NCBI GenBank assembly: GCA_003165115.1
Contig: PLSJ01000316.1
Span: 1 to 6,800, forward strand
DNA: 6,800 nucleotides
Source of the DNA: Syntrophaceae bacterium
Lineage (GTDB): Bacteria > Desulfobacterota > Syntrophorhabdia > Syntrophorhabdales > WCHB1-27
Direction: 5' to 3'
Positions 1 through 6,132 of the stretch are shown piece after piece. Position 1 is the first letter of the stretch. Each line of letters starts with the position of its first letter. A program made the position numbers and the translations under genes. The notes under the pieces were generated by a model that worked only from the letters and a program-made list of their open reading frames with translations, searched no databases and was not told where the DNA came from.

Positions 1-59
1 ATCACGATCGGCCCGGAGCCGATGAGAAAAATGCTGCTGATATCTTTCCTCTTAGGCAT
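1..59 (-). CDS. carB: Carbamoyl phosphate synthase large subunit, N-terminal fragment
   Basis: Only the first 19 codons are in the window; the gene continues off the left edge. The frame begins with ATG at 59-57 and reads MPKRKDISSIFLIGSGPIVI, where the last residue comes from an incomplete codon. This is the classic CarB start, including the beginning of the first ATP-grasp nucleotide-binding half (IGSGPIVI). CarB takes ammonia channelled from CarA and, with bicarbonate and two ATP, makes carbamoyl phosphate for pyrimidine and arginine synthesis in the cytoplasm. The start lies inside the end of carA (8-base overlap, ATGCCTAA), and an AAAAGGAG Shine-Dalgarno sits 4 bases upstream, within carA. 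Identity is clear from the sequence and from the carA neighbour; nothing can be said about the rest of the protein. Confidence 0.93.
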   Translation of the reverse strand, partial: MPKRKDISSIFLIGSGPIV

Positions 60-1149
60 GTCGCTCCTTTTTGAATGCCTCCATAGATTGTCTGAACTTC
101 CCGAACAGGCCGTAGGAGTCGTGCGGGCCCGGCGACGCCTCGGGGTGGAACTGCACCGAAAAGATCGGATAGACTTCGTGCTCCATGCCTTCGAGAGTGC
201 CGTCGTTGAGGTTCACATGGGTCGCCTTTACGGGCATCTTTTCCAGCGACTCGATGTCGACCGCAAATCCGTGGTTCTCAGAGGTAATGGAGACCTTGCC
301 CGTGGTCAGCTCCTTTATGGGCTGGTTGCCCCCACGGTGACCGAACTTGAGCTTGTAGGTAGCCCCCCCGTAGGCAAGGCCGAGGAGCTGCTGCCCGAAG
401 CAGATGCCGAAGATCGGGACTTTCCCGAAGAGCTTGCGTATCTCCACCACGATATCGGGGACCCCTTCGGGATCGCCCGGCCCGTTGGACAGAAGGACGC
501 CGTCGGGCGCATACGCAAGGATGTCGCGGGCACTCGTGCGCGCGGGGACTATGACCACCCGGCACCCGGTCTTTTTCAGCATGCGGGGTATATTCATCTT
601 GAGGCCGAAATCCATCACCACCACCAGCAGGTCCCCGCTCTCGCCGTCGAACGTGTACGGCGCCGGGCACGTGACCTCTTTCACCAGGTCGATGCCGAGG
701 ATGCCGGCAGACGTACGCGCCTTTTGCACGAGACTCCCCGCGTCGAGGTCCGTCGTCGAGATGATCCCTTTCATTGCGCCTTTTACCCGGATGAGCTTGG
801 TGAGGGCGCGGGTGTCGACTTCTTCTATGGCCATGATGCCGTGGCGGATAAGGTAATCGAGGAGTCCTTCCTCCGCCCTGAAGTTGCTGGTGATCTTGCT
901 GAACTCGCGCGTGATGAAGGCCTCGGCCTTCGGACCCCCGGATTCCACGTCCTCGCTGTTGACGCCGTAATTGCCGATGAGGGGGTAGGTCATGGTGACG
1001 ATCTGCCCTTTGTAGCTCGGGTCGGTGAGGATCTCCTGGTAGCCCGTCATGCTCGTGTTGAATACGATCTCGCCTTCCTGCTCTCCTTCGATGCCCGCGG
1101 ACCTGCCTTCAAAAACAGTCCCGTCTTCGAGCGCGATCAATGCCTTCAT
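52..1149 (-). CDS. carA: Carbamoyl phosphate synthase small subunit (glutaminase)
   Basis: The 365-residue protein is full length for CarA. It hydrolyses glutamine and passes ammonia to CarB for carbamoyl phosphate synthesis. The N-terminal CPSase small-chain domain spans about residues 1-150, with the family signature NTSMTGYQEILTDPSY at 31-46. The C-terminal class I glutamine amidotransferase domain spans about 173-360: SNGPGDPE at 221-228, nucleophile elbow GICFGQQLLG with Cys250, and FHPEASPGP with His335 and Glu337 completing the triad. The elbow reads CFGQQ rather than the commoner CLGHQ, a mild variant. The ATG at 1149 is preceded by GGAGG with a 6-base spacer, and only 12 bases separate it from the stop of the upstream QueG-like gene. 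The 3' end overlaps carB by 8 bases, so the two subunits are probably translationally coupled. No attenuator or arginine/pyrimidine-responsive element is visible, and the gap upstream is too short to hold one. Confidence 0.97.
   Translation of the reverse strand: MKALIALEDGTVFEGRSAGIEGEQEGEIVFNTSMTGYQEILTDPSYKGQIVTMTYPLIGNYGVNSEDVESGGPKAEAFITREFSKITSNFRAEEGLLDYLIRHGIMAIEEVDTRALTKLIRVKGAMKGIISTTDLDAGSLVQKARTSAGILGIDLVKEVTCPAPYTFDGESGDLLVVVMDFGLKMNIPRMLKKTGCRVVIVPARTSARDILAYAPDGVLLSNGPGDPEGVPDIVVEIRKLFGKVPIFGICFGQQLLGLAYGGATYKLKFGHRGGNQPIKELTTGKVSITSENHGFAVDIESLEKMPVKATHVNLNDGTLEGMEHEVYPIFSVQFHPEASPGPHDSYGLFGKFRQSMEAFKKERHA
64..71 (-). promoter_or_regulatory. carB Shine-Dalgarno inside carA
   Basis: On the minus strand AAAAGGAG, followed by CGAC, leads into the ATG of carB at 59. 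It lies within the last codons of carA (Lys-Lys-Glu-Arg). The strong site combined with the ATGCCTAA overlap supports coupled, near-equal synthesis of the two synthase subunits. Confidence 0.75.
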
Positions 1150-1155
1150 ACTTTT

Positions 1156-1160
1156 CCTCC
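1156..1160 (-). promoter_or_regulatory. carA Shine-Dalgarno
   Basis: Minus-strand GGAGG lies 6 bases upstream of the carA ATG and one base after the stop codon of the preceding gene. It fixes the carA start, and its position right behind the upstream stop fits read-through expression from a shared message. Confidence 0.8.
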
Positions 1161-1161
1161 A

Positions 1162-1932
1162 TTATTGGGGTTCAGCACCCCCTCCACCGGCAGAGCCGGA
1201 TGGAGCCTCCCCGCTCAGCGCCTCGCATGCGCTCGCTTTCGCAGGGCCACGACCAGTTTCGTGGCCCCCCTCGCACGCTTTCACACACAGACCGCATATG
1301 TGATGGCCCAGGTTCCTCTTGTTCTTGAATTGCTGCAGCATGGCAAAACACCCTTTGTGGTCGAAATCGCCTGGCTCCTGCGCGATTGCCCCAGCCGGGC
1401 ACGCGCCGATGCACGCGCGGCATGTGCCGCATCCAAATGCGTGCGGCTCGGCCGCCGTCAGGCCGATGTCGGTGAGCACCGTATTGTAGCGCAGCCGCGC
1501 GCCGAACCGCGGGTGGACGAGCAGGTTGTTGCGGCCTATCCAGCCCAAGCCCGCCGCCACCCCCACATGTTTATGGGAGATGTGGCCTTTCTGGCTCTGC
1601 CAGTCTACCATCTGGGACGCCGCGAAGGGCAACGCGCGTGCGCCCCTGCGCTCGATCTCTTTTGCCAGCTCGTAGGCGATGATGTCGAGCCGGTAATTGA
1701 CCTGACGGTAATGGTGCAGATAAAACAGGGTCGGCCCGTCGGTCAGCGTCCCGAGGACACCGGAGGGGACGAGAAGGCCGAAGGAGATCGCGTAAGGGAA
1801 AGCGCGGAGGATGCCGTCGCCAAAACCGATGATTTCCCTGTCATAGCGGGATAAATCGGCAATACCCGTGACGTCGGCGCCCATGCCCTGGAGCAGGGCC
1901 GTGATCTCCTTTGTCTCCCCTCCCAAAGTCAT
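1162..1932 (-). CDS. QueG-like double [4Fe-4S] protein (epoxyqueuosine reductase family, function unproven)
   Basis: A 256-residue protein of the epoxyqueuosine reductase superfamily (COG1600-like), which is related to cobalamin-dependent reductive dehalogenases. Support comes from AGLGWIGRNNLLVHPRFG (127-144), the region before the clusters in QueG, then a first cluster motif CxxCxxCxxxCP (Cys168, 171, 174, 178) and a second set Cys195, Cys213, Cys216, Cys220. True QueG performs the last step of queuosine synthesis on tRNA and is usually about 350-380 residues. This protein is shorter, lacks the HEAT-like C-terminal part, and ends in a low-complexity Gly/Ala/Ser tail (about 222-256). At the place where QueG has its catalytic Asp (about 13 residues before AGLGW) I see no Asp; the stretch reads GHISHKHVGVA. 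It may therefore be a paralogue with another redox role. ATG at 1932 shares one base with the mnmG stop; only a weak GGGGG precedes it. Confidence 0.8.
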   Translation of the reverse strand: MTLGGETKEITALLQGMGADVTGIADLSRYDREIIGFGDGILRAFPYAISFGLLVPSGVLGTLTDGPTLFYLHHYRQVNYRLDIIAYELAKEIERRGARALPFAASQMVDWQSQKGHISHKHVGVAAGLGWIGRNNLLVHPRFGARLRYNTVLTDIGLTAAEPHAFGCGTCRACIGACPAGAIAQEPGDFDHKGCFAMLQQFKNKRNLGHHICGLCVKACEGGHETGRGPAKASACEALSGEAPSGSAGGGGAEPQ

Positions 1933-3785
1933 CAGGCCCCCATCTTCTTGAAATGGACGAGGAGGGCGGTGACCGAGGCGGGAGTGACACCGGGGATGCG
2001 CGCCGCCTGACCGAGAGAGAAAGGACGCACCCTGGAGAGCTTTTCTATCACTTCCCTCGACAATCCGGATACCTCTTCATAAGCGATACGGGCCGGGATC
2101 GGCATCCGTTCCGACCTTCTCGCCTGCTCGACTATCTCCTTTTGCCTGTCCGTGTAGCCCCGATATTTTATATACAACTCCACCTGATACGCAACATCCT
2201 CGCCGAAGGCGCGAATTGTCTCCTCAAGCCCGGAAAGGTCGCTGATACCCACTTCCGGCCGCCTCAAAAGCTCCTCAAGGGTGACGGGGTTCTTTATTCT
2301 TTCCAGGCCGAACCCGGCGAGGCGCTCGTTGACCGCTTTTGTCGGCATAAGCCTCGTTCCGGAAAGGATGGCAAGAAGCTCGTCGATCCGTGCCTTCTTC
2401 TCCCGTACCCGCGTCATCCGCACGTCAGACACCACCCCGACGCCGTATCCCTTTTCGGTGAGCCTGAGGTCCGCGTTGTCTTCCCTCAGAAGAAGCCGGT
2501 ACTCGGCCCGTGACGTGAACATGCGGTAGGGCTCGTCGACCCCTTTGGTGACGAGGTCGTCGATCATTACTCCCATGTACGCCTCGTCCCTTCCAGGGAC
2601 GAAGGGCGCATCCCCGCGCACTTTCAGCGCCGCGTTCATGCCGGCGACAAGCCCCTGGGCAGCCGCCTCTTCATAGCCTGTCGTCCCGTTGATCTGCCCC
2701 GCCAGAAAAAGGTTCTCCACGCGCTTCGTTTCGAGGGTTGGATTAAGCTGCGTGGGATACACAAAATCATATTCTATCGCATAGCCGGGCCGCGTGATCT
2801 CCACACGCTCCAGCCCTTCGATGCTGTGGAGCACATCCAGCTGGATATCGAGGGGCAGGCTCGTGGAGAGGCCGTTCGGATAATATTCGGTGGTATTGAG
2901 ACCTTCCGGCTCCAGGAATACCTGGTGGCGCGGCCTGTCCGCGAACTTTACCACCTTGTCCTCTATGGAGGGGCAGTACCTGACCCCCGTCCCCTTGATC
3001 TTCCCCGTGTAGAGGGGCGACCTGTCGAGGCCGGACCGGATCAACGCATGCGTCTTCTCATTCGTATAGGTCACGTAGCAGGCAACGAGGTCGCGCTCGA
3101 TCCTGTCCGTCAGGAAGGAAAAAGGGCGCGGCGGATCGTCGCTCCATTGGGCCTCCAGGTTCGCAAGATCGATGGTGCCGCCGTCAAGCCGCGGGCACGT
3201 GCCGGTCTTCAGCCTGCCCATCTCGAAGCCGAGCCCGGCCAGATTCTCCGAAAGGCCGTGGCTCGCGGCATCCCCCATCCTCCCGCCCTGCCTTTGCTCG
3301 AAGCCCACGTGGATGAGGCCATTCAGGAACGTGCCGGTGGTCAGCACGACGGACCGTCCCATGATGCGCTCTCCCCACCCCGTCTCCACCCCGGCAAGGC
3401 GCGGACCGTCAAAGATAAGCCGCTCGACGACCGCCTGTTTGAGGTGCAGGTTCGGCTGTTCCTCCAGAACCTTCTTCATCATCAGGGAATAAGCCGACTT
3501 GTCGGCCTGCACCCGCGTCGCCTGGACCGCCGGTCCCTTTTTCATGTTGAGGGTCCGGAACTGGATGCCCGTGGCGTCGGTTACACGCGCCATCTGCCCG
3601 TCCAGGGCGTCGACCTCCTTGACGAGGTGCCCCTTGCCGAGGCCGCCTATCGCCGGGTTGCACGACATATGGGCAATCCTGTCGAGGTTCATCGTCAGAA
3701 GAAGGGTCTGCGCGCCCATGCGGCTGGACGCGAGCGCTGCTTCACAGCCCGCGTGTCCCGCACCGATTACGATAACATCAAACAT
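1932..3785 (-). CDS. mnmG: tRNA uridine-5-carboxymethylaminomethyl modification enzyme, FAD subunit
   Basis: The 617-residue protein is MnmG (GidA). With the GTPase MnmE it installs the (carboxymethyl)aminomethyl group on U34 of tRNAs reading split codon boxes, using FAD, NADH and methylene-tetrahydrofolate. Motifs numbered from the ATG at 3785: FAD-binding [10 protein letters not shown] at 8-17; [17 protein letters not shown] from 41, with the conserved Cys42; [10 protein letters not shown] near 193; [12 protein letters not shown] with conserved Cys271; second nucleotide-binding stretch [18 protein letters not shown] around 361-378; C-terminal MnmE/tRNA-binding helical domain containing [11 protein letters not shown] near 538. 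An in-frame GTG at 3842 would add 19 residues ([18 protein letters not shown]) not typical of the family; the ATG at 3785, with a GGTGGGAAAAGG ribosome site, gives the standard [13 protein letters not shown] start. The gene leads the presumed operon with the QueG-like gene, carA and carB; rsmG and mnmE, common partners elsewhere, are not seen here. Confidence 0.97.
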   Translation of the reverse strand: MFDVIVIGAGHAGCEAALASSRMGAQTLLLTMNLDRIAHMSCNPAIGGLGKGHLVKEVDALDGQMARVTDATGIQFRTLNMKKGPAVQATRVQADKSAYSLMMKKVLEEQPNLHLKQAVVERLIFDGPRLAGVETGWGERIMGRSVVLTTGTFLNGLIHVGFEQRQGGRMGDAASHGLSENLAGLGFEMGRLKTGTCPRLDGGTIDLANLEAQWSDDPPRPFSFLTDRIERDLVACYVTYTNEKTHALIRSGLDRSPLYTGKIKGTGVRYCPSIEDKVVKFADRPRHQVFLEPEGLNTTEYYPNGLSTSLPLDIQLDVLHSIEGLERVEITRPGYAIEYDFVYPTQLNPTLETKRVENLFLAGQINGTTGYEEAAAQGLVAGMNAALKVRGDAPFVPGRDEAYMGVMIDDLVTKGVDEPYRMFTSRAEYRLLLREDNADLRLTEKGYGVGVVSDVRMTRVREKKARIDELLAILSGTRLMPTKAVNERLAGFGLERIKNPVTLEELLRRPEVGISDLSGLEETIRAFGEDVAYQVELYIKYRGYTDRQKEIVEQARRSERMPIPARIAYEEVSGLSREVIEKLSRVRPFSLGQAARIPGVTPASVTALLVHFKKMGA

Positions 3786-3882
3786 GCCTTTTCCCACCGG
3801 CTTTTCGAAAAAATGCTCGTTTTTTGCAGACCGAAAGATCACAAGCGAAGATGTGCCCTACCCGCCTCTCTTCACGGCGTAC

Positions 3883-3898
3883 CGTGTAATTCTACACG
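3883..3898. repeat. Perfect inverted repeat upstream of mnmG
   Basis: CGTGTA and TACACG arms flank a 4-base spacer. On the minus strand it contains TAGAAT (3894-3889), a fair -10 hexamer for mnmG, about 100 bases before its ATG. No good -35 is found 16-18 bases away (TTGTGG sits 20 bases off). It could be an operator over an mnmG promoter, or a small hairpin. Only the symmetry is directly seen. Confidence 0.4.
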
Positions 3899-3941
3899 AT
3901 TTGGTCCGTGAAATCCACAAGGTTTCCGGGCCGAGGCAGGA

Positions 3942-3957
3942 TACGGGCTTTTCCGTA
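3942..3957 (-). other. Short hairpin just after the rlmI-like gene
   Basis: Five bases beyond the stop codon, the minus strand forms TACGG-aaaagc-CCGTA. The stem is only 5 bp and no T-run follows, so it is not a convincing intrinsic terminator. Transcription from rlmI into mnmG may continue. No other terminator is visible in the 177-base gap 3786-3962. Confidence 0.25.
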
Positions 3958-3962
3958 AGGAC

Positions 3963-5135
3963 TCAGGGAGACGGCGACGCCCTTTTTTTCACCCTGACGA
4001 TAAGACCTTTGAGATAATCCGTTTCGGGTATCGTCAGGAGCACCGGATGGTCGGGGGCCTGGGTGAGCTCGCGGACAAGATAGACGTCGGCGTGGCCGTA
4101 GGCCGCGATGCGCACCATGTCCCTGAACCTGGGCCGCTTCATGTGGTAGGAACAGGAAAAGGTGAAGAGATGCCCGTCGCGGGAGAGGCGCTTTAGCGCC
4201 TTTTTGTGAAGGTCGATATAGCCTTTCTCGCCCTCCTTGAGCTTCTTTTTAGATTTGATGAACGACGGCGGATCGAGGACGATCACCTCGTACTCCTCTG
4301 TCGCGCTTTTCAGAAAATCAAAGGCGTCGGCCCGCACGAACGTCCCTCCCGCGAGGCCGTTCAGCCTTGCGTTTTCCCTGCACATGTCCAGGACCTGGGC
4401 GGACGCATCGACGAACGTCACCGCCCGTGCCCCGAAATAGAGGGCATGGAGGCCGAACCCTCCCGTATAGCAGAAGAGGTCAAGGACGTTCCTGCCGGCC
4501 GAGAACTCCTTCATGAGGAGCCTGTTCTCGCCCTGATCGAAGTAGAAGCCTGTCTTGTGGCCGGAGAGCACGTCCACCAGGAACCGGAGCGGCCCCACCT
4601 TAATGACGGCCTCCCTGTCCACGCTCCCGTCGGCCGCCTCGATGTAGCTGGGAAGGCCCTCTTCCTTCCGGCTGGGGCTGTCGTTCCGAAGCACCACCGC
4701 TTGCGGGGAGAGCACCCTCTTCACCGCGCCGATGATATGCTCCCGCTGCCTCTCCATCCCCGCGGTCAACAACTGCACCACCACCTGGTCCTCGTACTTG
4801 TCGACAACGAGCCCCGGAAGAAAATCCGACTCCGAATTGACGACCCTGAAGCTGCCCGCCCCATAGCCCGCCCTCAACCCGAGGGCTTCTTCGATGGCGT
4901 GCGCGAAAAACTTCTCATCCACCGCAACCTTTCCGCGCGAAAGCAGCCGGGCGGCGATGAGGCTCTTCGCGTTGTAGTAGCCCGTGCCCAAAGACCTGCC
5001 CTTCTCGCCGACCAGCTCGACGACCTCTCCGTCGGGCAGACCGGCGGGTCTCGACTTCACCTGGTTGCTGAATATCCAGAGATGCCCGGCAACGACCGAT
5101 TCTTCCCCGCTCTTGTCTACCTGTACCTGTTCCAG
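3963..5135 (-). CDS. rlmI: RlmI/YccW-like 23S rRNA cytosine-5 methyltransferase
   Basis: Class I SAM-dependent methyltransferase with an N-terminal PUA domain, like RlmI, which makes m5C1962 in 23S rRNA. With the start proposed here it is 390 residues (E. coli RlmI is close to 396). Approximate positions: PUA with GHLWIFSNQV (17-26) and GTGYYNAKSLIAARLLSR (about 50-67); substrate region GLVVDKYEDQVVVQ near 108; HKTGFYFDQGENR near 193; SAM motif I NVLDLFCYTGGFG at 216-228; motif IV LDPPSF at 287-292; FSCSYHM near 326 with the candidate catalytic Cys. The nearest GTG, at 5060, would remove the first 25 residues and cut into the PUA domain. Between the in-frame stop at 5168-5166 and 5060 there is no ATG, GTG or TTG; the only usable near-start is CTG at 5135, preceded by GGGGAAGG. 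The enzyme class is secure; the exact rRNA target and the start are inferred. Confidence 0.85.
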   Translation of the reverse strand: MEQVQVDKSGEESVVAGHLWIFSNQVKSRPAGLPDGEVVELVGEKGRSLGTGYYNAKSLIAARLLSRGKVAVDEKFFAHAIEEALGLRAGYGAGSFRVVNSESDFLPGLVVDKYEDQVVVQLLTAGMERQREHIIGAVKRVLSPQAVVLRNDSPSRKEEGLPSYIEAADGSVDREAVIKVGPLRFLVDVLSGHKTGFYFDQGENRLLMKEFSAGRNVLDLFCYTGGFGLHALYFGARAVTFVDASAQVLDMCRENARLNGLAGGTFVRADAFDFLKSATEEYEVIVLDPPSFIKSKKKLKEGEKGYIDLHKKALKRLSRDGHLFTFSCSYHMKRPRFRDMVRIAAYGHADVYLVRELTQAPDHPVLLTIPETDYLKGLIVRVKKRASPSP

Positions 5136-5162
5136 AACCGCGCCTTCCCCACGCGTCCGACT

Positions 5163-5191
5163 ATTTTAAGGCCGGGCAAGGAATAAGGCAA
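5163..5191 (-). promoter_or_regulatory. Sigma70-like promoter of the rlmI-like gene
   Basis: On the minus strand TTGCCT (5191-5186) and TAAAAT (5168-5163) are separated by exactly 17 bases. Transcription would start near 5156, about 20 bases before the CTG proposed as the rlmI start and about 95 before the GTG at 5060. The short leader to CTG supports the upstream start. Predicted from consensus match only. Confidence 0.55.
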
Positions 5192-5212
5192 GCTCGCCGC
5201 GAGCGTTTTGCC
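5187..5212. repeat. Bulged inverted repeat overlapping the rlmI promoter
   Basis: GGCAAGCTCG (5187-5196), loop CCG, CGAGC (5200-5204), then a GTT bulge and TTGCC (5208-5212), giving a 10-bp stem with one 3-base bulge. It covers the -35 element. It may be a repressor site or the remnant of a terminator; there is no good T-run on either strand. Confidence 0.4.
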
Positions 5213-5233
5213 CTGTTCCCCCCTTTTTCTTTT

Positions 5234-5326
5234 GTGCACGGGTTGTACATCGACCGTGCACGGTGCCTGATGAGGATTCCCTTCTCCTGCAAGCCTTATC
5301 TATGCGGGGTGCACGAAAGTGCACGG
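5234..5326. repeat. Four GTGCACG motifs, two forming a hairpin
   Basis: GTGCACG occurs at 5234, 5256, 5309 and 5319. The second lies in the perfect 12-base palindrome ACCGTGCACGGT (5253-5264). The last two form GTGCAC-GAAA-GTGCAC (5309-5324), a 6-bp stem with a GNRA-type loop. Start-to-start spacings of 22, 53 and 10 bases are near 2, 5 and 1 helical turns. They lie about 100-190 bases upstream of the rlmI-like start and could be a regulator binding array. Confidence 0.45.
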
Positions 5327-5614
5327 TTTCAGGGGTCACTCATCCTCACATACGGGCAGTATGCTCCGGTGCGGGGCGGCTCATGGACCGCTTGGCGGTG
5401 CCCGGCGAAATCCATCGAAATTTCCTCCGGCCCAGGGATGATTTCCACACGGAACCAACCGGCCGCAGAGCGCACAACCATCCAAATGGTCACCATGGCC
5501 CAATTGTCAAAGAGCTTTCGGCCCATGCCGGGCTGAAAGCGACGGCCCCCAATGTTCACTTGCGACCCGGCCGCCACCCTAAATTCTCCCCTATTCCGAC
5601 GTTCCTGTCAAAGT

Positions 5615-5670
5615 GACAACCAGGGCCGACAATCAGGAGGGACATGGAAAGGTGGCAACCAGGAGTGACA
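5615..5670 (+). repeat. Short degenerate direct repeats, possible insertion-sequence end
   Basis: Three copies of GRCAAYCAGG start at 5615, 5628 and 5654, so the intervals are 13 and 26 bases. The last two extend to 17 bases: GACAATCAGGAGGGACA (5628-5644) and GGCAACCAGGAGTGACA (5654-5670), 14 of 17 identical. Multiple short repeats of this type occur at the ends of IS21-like elements, but no istA or istB coding sequence is present, so the assignment is tentative. Confidence 0.35.
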
Positions 5671-5831
5671 GAAAGCACCCGGACGGTTGTAAACGTTACC
5701 CACTCCTCGGACATATCGGTTTTTTTAAAGAATCACACACCCGCCCTCTTCAGGCACCGGCACCCCGAACCCGCTCCGGCACTTCTGAATTATTTGCTTT
5801 GAATTCTCTACGATCCGTGTAGTAGTAGAAA

Positions 5832-5857
5832 TGGTAATGTGTAACTCTCTGCAGAGA
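5832..5857 (+). promoter_or_regulatory. Candidate promoter and operator of the toxin-antitoxin pair
   Basis: TGGTAATGT (5832-5840) resembles an extended -10, without a good -35. It would start transcription at or near the perfect 12-base palindrome TCTCTGCAGAGA (5846-5857), which ends 14 bases before the toxin ATG. Type II modules commonly repress themselves at such palindromes; that role is inferred. Confidence 0.4.
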
Positions 5858-5871
5858 CTAGAAGCCGGGTG

Positions 5872-6132
5872 ATGGAAATACGCTATTCCGAAAAAGCGGT
5901 GAAACAACTCAAGACGGTCGCTAAGGGTGACAAGAAGAGCGCCGCCATGATTCTGGATGTCGTGGAGGCATATGCCGCTGACCCACGGGGCAGGTTCGAC
6001 GTCAAGGTGTTGAAAGGGAAATTGGGTGATATGAAAAGATTTCGACTCGGGAAGTATCGTATACTATTCGACGACGAGAACGAAGTGATGTCTGTCTATG
6101 ACAGTAAAGCACAGGCGGGAGGCGTACAGTGA
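5872..6132 (+). CDS. RelE/ParE-family toxin of a type II toxin-antitoxin system
   Basis: An 86-residue protein with the RelE/ParE superfamily layout: an N-terminal strand MEIRYSEKAVKQLK, helices to about residue 37, then the characteristic KVLKGKLGDMKRFRLGKYRILFD at about 45-67, with the conserved LKG and R-x-G-x-Y-R elements. Members mostly cleave mRNA at the ribosome or inhibit gyrase; which applies here cannot be told. The C-terminus ends VYDSKAQAGGVQ, where many relatives have a conserved Arg and Tyr (R-G-x-x-Y-like); both seem absent, so activity may be reduced. The frame could start at the GTG at 5869, but the adjacent ATG at 5872 gives the typical MEIRYS start. No strong Shine-Dalgarno is present. 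The stop overlaps the start of the antitoxin by 4 bases. Toxin-first order is seen in several RelE-like modules. Confidence 0.87.
   Translation: MEIRYSEKAVKQLKTVAKGDKKSAAMILDVVEAYAADPRGRFDVKVLKGKLGDMKRFRLGKYRILFDDENEVMSVYDSKAQAGGVQ
6117..6122 (+). promoter_or_regulatory. Antitoxin Shine-Dalgarno
   Basis: GGGAGG with a 6-base spacer before the GTG at 6129. It supports the GTG start and the 4-base overlap with the toxin, and is much stronger than anything before the toxin, which would favour antitoxin excess. Confidence 0.7.

Larger units (their letters stand above)
5213..5868. other. Gene-poor stretch between rlmI promoter and toxin-antitoxin pair
   Basis: No open frame here shows a recognisable protein family, a good ribosome site or family-like composition; the longest (about 80-115 codons on either strand) look accidental. 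What can be seen is a group of GTGCACG sites (5234-5326), a short-repeat block at 5615-5670 that resembles a mobile-element end, and palindromic DNA before the toxin gene. The stretch is best read as regulatory DNA plus decayed mobile-element remains. Confidence 0.45.

Noticed and set aside
22..1854. Long plus-strand open frame of about 610 codons
   Set aside because: It lies antisense to carA and the QueG-like gene, has the Arg/His/Asp-rich composition of a GC-rich shadow frame, and shows no recognisable family.
3786..3842. 19-residue N-terminal extension of MnmG from GTG 3842
   Set aside because: The family starts at [13 protein letters not shown]; the extension has no family match and the ATG at 3785 has a better ribosome site.
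2826..3911. Plus-strand open frame antisense to mnmG
   Set aside because: Its codons mirror the conserved MnmG frame; no ribosome site or protein family is evident.
4206..5186. Plus-strand open frame antisense to the rlmI-like gene
   Set aside because: Shadow of the methyltransferase gene with biased composition and no domain.
5309..5324. GTGCAC-GAAA-GTGCAC as an intrinsic terminator
   Set aside because: The stem is only 6 bp and neither strand has a T-run after it.
5329..5577. Minus-strand open frame of 82 codons with a transposase-like stretch (VNIGGRRFQPG)
   Set aside because: The similarity to transposase C-terminal beta domains is too short and vague, and there are no supporting flanking domains.
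5234..5616. Overlapping plus-strand open frames of 100 and 117 codons in the gene-poor stretch
   Set aside because: No family, no ribosome site, and they run through the GTGCACG palindromes; probably chance frames.
5615..5670. CRISPR-like array
   Set aside because: Repeats are only 10-17 bases, degenerate, too closely spaced, and no cas gene is present.
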